Both the position numbers and the translations under genes were made by a program. This document shows positions 50,512-58,047 of a DNA stretch of 64,000 nucleotides, one piece after another (the stretch's first letter is position 1; every line of letters starts with the position of its first letter). The stretch is from Aestuariibacter salexigens DSM 15300 (GTDB taxonomy: Bacteria > Pseudomonadota > Gammaproteobacteria > Enterobacterales > Alteromonadaceae): assembly GCF_000429145.1 (NCBI RefSeq), contig NZ_AUBH01000001.1, positions 806,001-870,000 of the forward strand. Direction: 5' to 3'. A model generated the notes under the pieces. That model searched no databases. It saw nothing but the letters and a program-made list of their open reading frames with translations, and was not told the DNA's origin.

Positions 50512-51063
50512 ATGTCTATAAACGTCAGCTTTGAGCTCAGCGAAAACGACTTAGAACACTTTCGCGCGTTAATGAAAGTAGCTATCGAGAAAGCCAGCGC
50601 GCTTTCCGAACAGGAAATTCTCGAAAAAGCGTCTGCCTTATGTAAAGAGATGGAGAGCGCCAACGTTCCAGATTTTGTTACTAGTCGCTTACGTTCACTA
50701 GAGTTGCTTGTTGAATCAGTAAAAGATGAAGAATGGCAAATGCCAGAAGATGAGCGCAAAGAAATCCTGACATCCCTCGCCTACTTTGCCGAACCTCATG
50801 ACCTTGTGCCTGACAATATTCCTGGCTTAGGCTATGTTGATGACGCAATTATGATTGAGTTGGTTATCCAGGACATGTCTCTTGATTTGGAAGCCTATCA
50901 GTCATTCTGTAGTTTCCGCCGCACCGAAGAAAATCGTCGCGGTGACGGCGCCAATGTTAACCGTGAAAGCTGGCTGGCGGCTGAGCGTTCGGAGCTTCGG
51001 TCAAGATTGCGTCGCAACCGCTCTACAGCGGGTCGCAGACGGGTATTTTCTCGCATCATGTGA
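50512..51063 (+). CDS. YkvA family (DUF1232) protein
   Basis: A 183-aa protein with a helical N-terminal region and a central DUF1232 motif, LAYFAEPHDLVPDNIPGLGYVDDAIMIELV (about residues 90-120). The last 25 residues are strongly Arg-rich, suggesting interaction with nucleic acid or membrane phospholipid. The function of the family is unknown. CGAAGGAAA lies ahead of the ATG. It lies upstream of the SDR gene on the same strand, but 104 bp separate them. Confidence 0.85.
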   Translation: MSINVSFELSENDLEHFRALMKVAIEKASALSEQEILEKASALCKEMESANVPDFVTSRLRSLELLVESVKDEEWQMPEDERKEILTSLAYFAEPHDLVPDNIPGLGYVDDAIMIELVIQDMSLDLEAYQSFCSFRRTEENRRGDGANVNRESWLAAERSELRSRLRRNRSTAGRRRVFSRIM

Positions 51064-51167
51064 TGATGTTGTTCGCTACATAGTCGCGAACCAGACAAAA
51101 AATAAAACCAGGGCGGGTAGGCGCAAGCTGACTCGCCTTTTTACTATCTTGAGAAAAGAGGAAAGTA

Positions 51168-51944
51168 ATGCAGATCAATCAACTTAACGCTGTCGTCACC
51201 GGTGGAGCCTCCGGTCTGGGATTGGCCACTGTTAATGCACTGCTCAATGCAGGCATGAAAGTCGCCGTATTCGATATCAATCAGGAACAGGGCTCTGAAC
51301 TGGTTGCCGAAAAAGGCGCCGATAGTCTGATGTTTGAAAAAGTTGATGTTCGTAGTGCTGATTCTGTCGAGCAAGCGATGCAGTCGGTATTGAATACATG
51401 GGGCGCTGTACACCTCTGTGTGAACTGTGCGGGTGTAGCACCAGCAAAAAGAACGCTGGATCGTGAAGGCAATGCCATGCCGCTGGATAATTTCCAGTCA
51501 GTTATCGATATTAATCTGGTGGGTTCATTCAACGTTGCCCGCGTCGCGGCCGCCGCAATGGCGAAAAATGCCCCCATGGGTGAAGCGCAGGAGCGAGGCC
51601 TTATTGTCAATACCGCATCCATCGCCGGCTATGAAGGCCAAATTGGTCAGACTGCCTACGCGGCAAGTAAAGGCGGTATTATCGGTGTCACCTTACCTAT
51701 GGCACGAGATCTCGCTGCTCTGGGCATTCGCGTTAATACCATTGCGCCCGGCATCATGGGCACGCCAATGCTGCTTGCCATGCCTGATAATGTTCAGCAG
51801 GCGTTGGTTAGCAACGTGCAATTCCCTAAGCGACTGGGCCTGCCGGAAGAATTTGGCAAATTGGTTATCCACCTGGCAGATAACGCCTACATTAATGGTG
51901 AAACCATCCGCATGGATGGCGCGTTGCGTATGCAGCCTAAATAA
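51168..51944 (+). CDS. SDR, 3-hydroxyacyl-CoA dehydrogenase type 2-like
   Basis: A 258-aa short-chain dehydrogenase. The NAD-binding VVTGGASGLGLATV, NCAGVAPAKRTL, the catalytic Ser in NTASIAGYEGQIGQ and the YAASKGGI motif are intact, and the C-terminus RMDGALRM fits. This pattern is close to the type 2 3-hydroxyacyl-CoA dehydrogenase / 2-methyl-3-hydroxybutyryl-CoA dehydrogenase group acting in isoleucine and fatty acid catabolism. The substrate is inferred from similarity only. GAGAAAAGAGGAAAG precedes the ATG. It is followed by a hairpin. Confidence 0.9.
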   Translation: MQINQLNAVVTGGASGLGLATVNALLNAGMKVAVFDINQEQGSELVAEKGADSLMFEKVDVRSADSVEQAMQSVLNTWGAVHLCVNCAGVAPAKRTLDREGNAMPLDNFQSVIDINLVGSFNVARVAAAAMAKNAPMGEAQERGLIVNTASIAGYEGQIGQTAYAASKGGIIGVTLPMARDLAALGIRVNTIAPGIMGTPMLLAMPDNVQQALVSNVQFPKRLGLPEEFGKLVIHLADNAYINGETIRMDGALRMQPK

Positions 51945-51958
51945 CCAGATATACAAAC

Positions 51959-51982
51959 AGCGCACTCAATCACGAGTGCGCT
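51959..51982. repeat. Hairpin after the SDR gene
   Basis: A perfect 9-bp inverted repeat AGCGCACTC / GAGTGCGCT with a six-base loop, 14 bp after the SDR stop. No T tract follows on the plus strand, so it is a weak terminator candidate or an mRNA 3' end stabiliser. Confidence 0.5.
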
Positions 51983-52169
51983 CACCTCACATTTCACACA
52001 ATGTGTCCATTTCACCGCCTGTAAAGGCGCATTCAACGTTTATCATCATACCTTTCGGCCACTATACAAAAGTTGGACAATTTTCGTCTTTGCTGTTGTA
52101 TATACTCATTTTTTTATGTCATGGGCGTCGTTTGCTCAGTCTGCTTTTTATTGAGAGTGAGATAAAAAA

Positions 52170-52487
52170 GTGACTTCACAAGATGGCCGCGAGCCGACGA
52201 CACTTGCCACACATGGCAAGGCAATACATGCGCTCGCGCTATATGCGCACATTATTGACTGGCAAGACAAAAAACAAAAAGAGAAAACATTGGACGTGAT
52301 CAACAGGTTGAAAACTGAACAAGCACCCTTACTAGAAACAGAAGTAGTCTGGCTCGAGCAGGCATTGGAACATTTGATTGACATGGCTCGCGATTTGACG
52401 TCAATGTCAACGCAGAGCTTTGGTCTGGGATTGTTAGAAAATATTCAGGCGATCAGAGAGTTAATTAACGATTTACGAAAAAGATAA
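52170..52487 (+). CDS. Hypothetical protein, 105 aa, helical
   Basis: A 105-aa protein predicted to be mostly helical, with no signal peptide or membrane segment and no family that I recognise. It contains LATHGKAIHALALYAHIIDWQDKKQKEKT and an acidic, Leu-rich second half. The start is GTG with a GAGAGTGAGAT stretch upstream. It lies 37 bp before the WYL-domain gene on the same strand, so the two are probably co-transcribed. Confidence 0.7.
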   Translation: MTSQDGREPTTLATHGKAIHALALYAHIIDWQDKKQKEKTLDVINRLKTEQAPLLETEVVWLEQALEHLIDMARDLTSMSTQSFGLGLLENIQAIRELINDLRKR

Positions 52488-52524
52488 ACACGGCCTTATA
52501 TTCGTTTAAGGAAAAGACGACCCT

Positions 52525-53682
52525 ATGATGCTAGATAGCAGTTTTTCTTTCGACAAATCAAAAGATCATCGTAGCAGTGATGAAAAGCTAGCGATGAAGA
52601 GACAGATTGCGTCACTTACCGGTATTGGCGGCGAGCGCGGCGTGACCATTCACGAGCTGCTCGAACAACTGCAGCCATTTATCAAAGGCAACCAGACCCA
52701 GGCGGCCTTTACTAAAGAACTTCACAGGCTTGCCCAGCAGTTACACAGCGAAACCTATGATCCGGCTGAACATGTCGGTTTTTGTATTGAGCGTCAAAAG
52801 GGGCGTTCGACCCTCTTTTACTGGACTGACGAAGAGGAAAAAGACGCCTACCTTAATGATCATGAGTTAACTGAAGCCCGCGCGCTTGCGCTGTATGTCT
52901 TCGAACAGCAACTACGCGAAATCTTCCCGCAGCGACTGGCCCGACAGTTAGAGCACGACTTTAGCCGGGCACACGAGAAACTCGGGCACGATGATTTCAA
53001 ATTAGCCAGATTATTTGAAATTAGTCATTTTGGTTTACAGAACGGATCTGAAAGCCGAGCGCCTGCAGAACAGAATGAAAGTTCGTTAGAAACCCTGTTC
53101 GTGGCACTAACAGAGCGTAAGGCAATCAGCATTGAATACGCGCCAGTATTTACGTCGCAGAAAATCGTTAACCTTACGCTGTCACCTCAGCGAATTCGGT
53201 ATATCACCAATCATTTGTATCTGCAGGCCTACGATCACGATGCGCAGGCGTTAAGTAACTACGATATGAGCAGGATAAAGGCTGTCGATTTGAATAATAG
53301 CGCGAATTTTCATGCTGTAGATTTTAGCGAGTACAAGGTAACCGTGCCGTTCAAAGCCCGCTGTAATTCCTGGGTAAAACACTATCTGCAATCCAGCAAC
53401 TTTGCGGAAGACCAGCATTTCAGTAAAGTCGAAAACGACATCTGGGAGCTGAATATCGACATCACGCTACCCAAAGATGCGCCTGATAAAGACCCTAACC
53501 CAACCCTGCTGGCTGATTTTCTCGGTATGTTTGTCGACGCCATTGAACTGCTAGAGCCCAAAATTTTGCGCTCTCATATGATCAGCCGGGCCGGCAAACT
53601 GGCTTTACTTTACAGCCTTGAAGATCAGCGTGAAAAATTCGCTGCATTACGCAACAGCAGCGTCGGACGTTCCAAAGTCTGA
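52525..53682 (+). CDS. WYL-domain protein, putative transcriptional regulator
   Basis: A 385-aa protein with an N-terminal region that could be a degenerate helix-turn-helix (about residues 25-75; IASLTGIGGERGVTIHELLEQL). The central WYL-like domain (about 200-260) has KAISIEYAPV, LTLSPQRIRYITNHLYLQAYDHDAQALSNYDMSRIKAV, matching the 'P..l.y..g.wYl.a.d' and 'f.ldRI' pattern. WYL proteins are often ligand-dependent regulators, but the match here is divergent (no W-Y-L triplet). Two adjacent ATG codons; AAGGAAAAG lies upstream. Paired with the small gene at 52170 and convergent with the LonB gene. Confidence 0.68.
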   Translation: MMLDSSFSFDKSKDHRSSDEKLAMKRQIASLTGIGGERGVTIHELLEQLQPFIKGNQTQAAFTKELHRLAQQLHSETYDPAEHVGFCIERQKGRSTLFYWTDEEEKDAYLNDHELTEARALALYVFEQQLREIFPQRLARQLEHDFSRAHEKLGHDDFKLARLFEISHFGLQNGSESRAPAEQNESSLETLFVALTERKAISIEYAPVFTSQKIVNLTLSPQRIRYITNHLYLQAYDHDAQALSNYDMSRIKAVDLNNSANFHAVDFSEYKVTVPFKARCNSWVKHYLQSSNFAEDQHFSKVENDIWELNIDITLPKDAPDKDPNPTLLADFLGMFVDAIELLEPKILRSHMISRAGKLALLYSLEDQREKFAALRNSSVGRSKV

Positions 53683-53696
53683 CGCTCGCGACACGA

Positions 53697-56081
53697 TTAT
53701 TCGTCGTGCGCGCCATTTACGATATTGGCAATTTGATACAAACGATTGACCGCTAAATAATTAATGCTGTGTTTCGGATAGTTACCGCGACTGTTAAGCT
53801 CTCCGGCCTCTTTATTCATCAACAGCTCCAGCGCATCGTCCACTGTCTCAACGGTGTAAATGTGAAATTTACCGTTGCGCACTGCTTGCACAACTTGTTT
53901 ATCCAACATCAGGTTCTTTTCATTGGATTTGGGGATAATCACCCCTTGCTTGCCTGTAAAACCACGGTATTGACAGAGTTTGAAAAAACCTTCGATTTTT
54001 TCATTAACGCCGCCAACTGCCTGTACTTCACCATATTGATTGATAGAACCTGTAATGGCGAGTTCCTGGCTGGCGGGCACGCCGGTCAAGGCTGAAATCA
54101 GTGCCACCAGTTCGCCTAGTGAGGCACTGTCACCATCAATATGACCATAAGACTGCTCCAGTGCGATATTGGCAGACAGCGTAAGCGGAAAATGCTGAGC
54201 ATACTTGTGGCCCAAAAAGCCGCTTAACAGCATCACCCCTTTAGAGTGGATAGGCTGGCCTAGCTCAACCTCGCGTTCAATATCCACCACGCCGTTAGAG
54301 CCAGCATAGACGGTTGACGTGATCCTGGCTGGCGTGCCAAATACACTATCACCAATCTCCAGTACGGTCAGACCGTTCACCTTGCCTACCGCAACGCCTT
54401 CTGTCGCGATCAGAATTTGCCCTTGCTTAATATCATCCAGCAGTGCCTGACTGACTCGTCCCGTGCGGCGTTTCTTGGCCTTCAGGGCGCTTTCAATATG
54501 ACCGACGTCTAACAGCGTCTGTCCACTTTGCTGGCTGAAAAACTTCGCCTCATGCAATAACTCAATCACATCAGCAAAGCGCGCTGACAGGTATTCCTGA
54601 TGCTCGGCCATGCGCAAACTGTATTCAACCAACCGATACATAGCTTTGGCGGATATGCCGTCTAACCCAAGACTTTCTACCTGTCTGCGTACACGACCAA
54701 CAAAGTCAAACAGGTTCTTTTTATCCAGCGGGATCTCATGGTCAAAATCTACCAACACCCTGAACAGTTCATCAAACTCGTCGTCATAGTCCTGTAAGGT
54801 GTAATACAGCTCTCTTGAACCCAGCAACACCACTTTTACTGATAACGGAATGGTTTGCGGCGTCAGCGTCATCGAATTCACCATACCAATTTCATGCTGT
54901 GGCATGTCCATTTTCAGATGGCCGAATTTAAGCGCCAGTTTAAGTGCATCCCACACATAGGGATGTTGCAGCAGCTTGTCGGCATCTAACAGCAGGTAAC
55001 CGCCGTTTGCACGATGCAGGGCGCCGGGCCGGATCATCCGATAATTGGTAAACACACTACCCTGTGCACTGCTGTATTCGACTCTTCCAAACAGGTTCTG
55101 ATAAGTTGGGTTCGGTTCATAGATGACCGGCGCGCCGTCATCTAACTGATGCGCAACCAGTATATTGGGCAGATACTGCTCTTCCAGGATAGCGCGACGA
55201 TCATAGTCGTCGTGTTTATCGTCTTTTTCTTCACTGAGTAGCTCCACCACCGTATCTACCAGATGGGGTTTCAACTGACGCAGGAACTTGAGGATGCCAA
55301 GATGCGCAGCATAGGTGTGCTCAAGCTCTTTTAAGAGTGGTCTGATGCCCTGCTCCGCTGCCTCTCGCTTTAATTTACGCAACTGCTCTGAAGACACCCT
55401 CTTCCACTGTGGGAGCTCAATTAATGCTTCACTGAGTCGATTTTCCAGCTCATCAATCAGCGCATAAAAATGCTGTCGCTGATTGTCGTCCAGTTTGGCA
55501 AATTCTGCGTCGGTGACCGGCTTGCCCTCTACAATCGGCGAGAAACTTATGGTGCCGTTATCTTCATAGAGTGCCACGTCATTCGCCTGTGCATACTCTT
55601 CCACCCGCTCCAGCGCTCGTTCATAGCGCTGTTCAAACGCGCGGTTGATTGCGCTCTTCTTACGCTGATAGCCAGGATTATCAAATGCAGCAGGAAAGGT
55701 ATCCAACAGCTCGTCAATCAATGACTCAAGCTCAGTTACCAGCTTTTTTGCCTCACCAGGCGGTAAGCGCAACACGAACGGCTCCCGTTCATCATCAAAA
55801 TTATTGACGTAGCACCAGTCATCCGGTGTTGGCAGATCGCTTACCTGACGAGCAACATAGTCATGCACCAGCGTGTAGCGCCCCGTGGCCTGCTCCCCCA
55901 TTACATAAAGATTGTATCCGGTGGCATCTATGCCAAGCCCAAAGGTCAGCGCTTCGCGGGCTCGTTCCTGACCGATAAATGTGGATGATAATGCGTGTTC
56001 ACTGTTAAGAGCCTGATTGATCAAACGCTTGGAGGGCATTGCCGATAACTGCTGCGGACTTAAAGCCTGAATTCCTGGCAT
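53697..56081 (-). CDS. LonB-type ATP-dependent protease (YcbZ-like)
   Basis: A 794-aa soluble AAA+ protease of the Lon-related YcbZ/LonB group. The N-terminal part has a degenerate P-loop NLYVMGEQATGRYT (Arg for the usual Lys, common in this group). The middle has EEDKHDD-type acidic stretches and NGGYLLLDADKLL, and the C-terminus has the S16 peptidase domain. The Ser/Lys dyad lies in GDSASLGELVALISAL and GGVNEKIEGFF. The ORF is open 35 codons further upstream, where it would run toward the divergent gene. The ATG at 56081 gives MPGIQALSPQQL, the normal family N-terminus. Confidence 0.9.
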   Translation of the reverse strand: MPGIQALSPQQLSAMPSKRLINQALNSEHALSSTFIGQERAREALTFGLGIDATGYNLYVMGEQATGRYTLVHDYVARQVSDLPTPDDWCYVNNFDDEREPFVLRLPPGEAKKLVTELESLIDELLDTFPAAFDNPGYQRKKSAINRAFEQRYERALERVEEYAQANDVALYEDNGTISFSPIVEGKPVTDAEFAKLDDNQRQHFYALIDELENRLSEALIELPQWKRVSSEQLRKLKREAAEQGIRPLLKELEHTYAAHLGILKFLRQLKPHLVDTVVELLSEEKDDKHDDYDRRAILEEQYLPNILVAHQLDDGAPVIYEPNPTYQNLFGRVEYSSAQGSVFTNYRMIRPGALHRANGGYLLLDADKLLQHPYVWDALKLALKFGHLKMDMPQHEIGMVNSMTLTPQTIPLSVKVVLLGSRELYYTLQDYDDEFDELFRVLVDFDHEIPLDKKNLFDFVGRVRRQVESLGLDGISAKAMYRLVEYSLRMAEHQEYLSARFADVIELLHEAKFFSQQSGQTLLDVGHIESALKAKKRRTGRVSQALLDDIKQGQILIATEGVAVGKVNGLTVLEIGDSVFGTPARITSTVYAGSNGVVDIEREVELGQPIHSKGVMLLSGFLGHKYAQHFPLTLSANIALEQSYGHIDGDSASLGELVALISALTGVPASQELAITGSINQYGEVQAVGGVNEKIEGFFKLCQYRGFTGKQGVIIPKSNEKNLMLDKQVVQAVRNGKFHIYTVETVDDALELLMNKEAGELNSRGNYPKHSINYLAVNRLYQIANIVNGAHDE

Positions 56082-56229
56082 GATAACTGGGGTCGCTGTA
56101 TTTTTAATGTGAAGAGGAATGCCTACAGTGAACCGTGTTTTGGTAACACTGTCAATCGAGATGGTGACTTGCTTGCCTCTCGTCATCCATACGGCTAGTC
56201 TGAGTAAAAATCATCTGCAGCAAACAGCT

Positions 56230-56745
56230 ATGAAGACCTCTATTGCTTTGGCCACAACATTATTGGTGGCACCTTATGCTCTTGGCGACGTTACATTCAT
56301 ATCGGATAACGGATTTATTGTCGAAAATCGAATCGAAACAACGATAGATAGCAAAACCGTATGGCACGCACTTGTCAACGACGTGGATAAATGGTGGCCA
56401 AAGGATCATTCATGGTGGGGTGAACAGGGCACGTTTCGTATAGATGACAAAGCCGGAGGATGCTTTTGCGAAATCGCCGGGGACCGCTCAGCTGTGCACA
56501 TGACAATAAGCTTTGTTGATCCCGAGTCTACGCTGCGCATGACTGGCGGGCTTGGCCCATTGCAAGGCATGGGCATGTATGGCGCGCTGGACTGGGCGTT
56601 CTCCCAGCAACAGGACAACACGGTAGTTACCCTGACCTATCGGATGCAGGGCATAAATCCCGATGGTTTTGAGGCACTGGCACCGATTGTCGACCGCGTA
56701 CAGGCAATACAGTTAAACGGACTCAAACAGTTTGTAGAAAATTAG
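56230..56745 (+). CDS. Exported SRPBCC (START/Bet v1-like) protein
   Basis: A 171-aa protein with a signal peptide (ATTLLVAPYALG) followed by an SRPBCC-type domain: ENRIETTIDSKTVWHALVNDVDKWWPKDHSWWG, then CFCEIAGDRSAVHMTISFVDPESTLRMTGGLGPLQGMGMYGALDWAF. Such domains bind hydrophobic ligands; the role here is unknown. The ORF is open well upstream, but the ATG at 56230 begins a normal signal peptide. The ribosome binding site is weak. Divergent from LonB and 115 bp upstream of hypA. Confidence 0.78.
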   Translation: MKTSIALATTLLVAPYALGDVTFISDNGFIVENRIETTIDSKTVWHALVNDVDKWWPKDHSWWGEQGTFRIDDKAGGCFCEIAGDRSAVHMTISFVDPESTLRMTGGLGPLQGMGMYGALDWAFSQQQDNTVVTLTYRMQGINPDGFEALAPIVDRVQAIQLNGLKQFVEN

Positions 56746-56816
56746 CGATAGAACGTGAAACGATTTCTAGACATTTCATTGATCTGACTCAGCATTATCA
56801 CCGCTGGTCTTGCAGT

Positions 56817-56849
56817 ACCATGCTGACTACCGTAGTAAATCAGCATGGT
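56817..56849. promoter_or_regulatory. Inverted repeat upstream of hypA (putative operator or leader hairpin)
   Basis: A perfect 10-bp inverted repeat ACCATGCTGA / TCAGCATGGT with a 13-bp spacer, ending 10 bp before the hypA ATG. The spacer itself holds CTAC/GTAG. It may be an operator for a dimeric regulator or fold as an mRNA hairpin just ahead of the ribosome binding site. No named binding motif fits it. Confidence 0.65.
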
Positions 56850-56859
56850 CGTGAGTGAT

Positions 56860-57201
56860 ATGCATGAAATGGCGCTATGCGAGAGTATCCTGCAAATTAT
56901 TGAAGAAGAAGCCAGCAAAAAGGCCTTTTCAAAGGTGACTGGCATTTATCTGGATATTGGCCAATTTTCCTGTGTAGAGCCTGCCGCGCTAAAGTTCTGT
57001 TTCGAGGTAGTAAGCAAGACCACCCTTGCTGAGCTTGCCTCAATCAATATCAATACGATCCCCGGCAAGGGATGGTGTCGCAACTGCCTTCGCGATATCC
57101 CCCTGTCTCATCGATTTTCCCCCTGTCCAGTGTGCAACAACAGAAATGTCATTATCCGGCAGGGCGAAGAAATGTTAATTAAACAACTGGAGGTTGCCTG
57201 A
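56860..57201 (+). CDS. hypA: Hydrogenase/nickel maturation protein HypA
   Basis: A 113-aa nickel chaperone that delivers Ni to the hydrogenase large subunit together with HypB. The N-terminal [11 protein letters not shown] carries the Ni-binding His2. The zinc domain has WCRNC and CPVC pairs (about residues 73-95). Length and layout match E. coli HypA (116 aa). The ORF could start at 56845, but the ATG at 56860 gives the obligatory MHE N-terminus with GTGAG upstream. Its last base overlaps the hypB start (TGATG). Confidence 0.95.
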   Translation: MHEMALCESILQIIEEEASKKAFSKVTGIYLDIGQFSCVEPAALKFCFEVVSKTTLAELASININTIPGKGWCRNCLRDIPLSHRFSPCPVCNNRNVIIRQGEEMLIKQLEVA

Positions 57202-58028
57202 TGTGTACTGTCTGTGGATGCGAAGAAACGCACACTCATGAACACCAGCATGAGCATCAGCTTGAACACGCCCACCATCATTACGGCAATGGTTTAGCCG
57301 GCGCCCATGCTGCGGGGCTTACTCAGCAACGAATGGTGCAAATTGAACGCGATATATTAGGCAAAAACAATCAGTATGCCGATGCCAATCGTCGCTATTG
57401 TCAGCAACATGGGGTACTGGCATTGAATCTGGTATCCAGCCCCGGTGCGGGTAAAACAACCCTGCTGGTTAACACCTTGCAAGCGCTGGCAAACAAGGCA
57501 CCCTGTGCCGTCATAGAAGGTGACCAGCAAACCAGTAACGATGCCGACAAAATCAGACAAACCGGTGTCAAGGCGGTACAGATCAACACGGGCAAAGGCT
57601 GTCACCTTGACGCCCATATGGTGGGGCACGCTATACAGGATCTGGATGTTAAAAAGGAAAGCCTTCTATTTATCGAGAATGTCGGTAATTTAGTCTGCCC
57701 TGCCGCATTTGATTTGGGCGAACGTTATAAGGTCGCCATTCTTTCTGTCACTGAGGGCGAGGACAAACCGCTAAAATACCCGGATATGTTCGCAGCGGCG
57801 GATATCCTGTTGCTGAACAAAGTTGACCTGCTTCCTTACGTTGAATTTGATATTGATAAAGCCCGAGCCTATGCCAGACAGGTCAATCCCGGCATTCGCA
57901 TCTTCGAACTTTCCGCAACGACTGGTCAGGGTATGGATAAATGGTTGCGATGGCTGGAAGCAGAGCGTCAGGTAAGCGTTTCTGGTGCTGAAAAAGCACT
58001 CGAGAATGCAACTCACGCAGCAGTCTGA
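57201..58028 (+). CDS. hypB: Hydrogenase nickel incorporation GTPase HypB
   Basis: A GTPase that inserts nickel into the hydrogenase large subunit. The N-terminus [20 protein letters not shown] has the CxxCGC-type high-affinity Ni site and a His-rich stretch (about residues 11-27) that may store nickel. The G domain has the P-loop [17 protein letters not shown], the metal site [23 protein letters not shown] with the conserved Cys, and [12 protein letters not shown]. The 275 aa fit the family. An AGGAGGTTGCC-like ribosome binding site lies at the hypA end; coupled translation with hypA is likely. Confidence 0.96.
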   Translation: MCTVCGCEETHTHEHQHEHQLEHAHHHYGNGLAGAHAAGLTQQRMVQIERDILGKNNQYADANRRYCQQHGVLALNLVSSPGAGKTTLLVNTLQALANKAPCAVIEGDQQTSNDADKIRQTGVKAVQINTGKGCHLDAHMVGHAIQDLDVKKESLLFIENVGNLVCPAAFDLGERYKVAILSVTEGEDKPLKYPDMFAAADILLLNKVDLLPYVEFDIDKARAYARQVNPGIRIFELSATTGQGMDKWLRWLEAERQVSVSGAEKALENATHAAV

Positions 58029-58047
58029 ATAGCGCCCCCTTGCCAAG

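Noticed and set aside
56082-56186. 35-codon N-terminal extension of the LonB-type protease
   Set aside because: The extension does not resemble the family N-terminus, and the internal ATG gives MPGIQALSPQQL, which does.
56770-56800. FNR-like half site TTGAT-N4 upstream of hypA
   Set aside because: Only one arm matches; the second arm is CTCAG instead of ATCAA, too weak to report.
56800-56816. Sigma-54 promoter before hypA
   Set aside because: TGG and TGC are present but at wrong spacing for the -24/-12 consensus.
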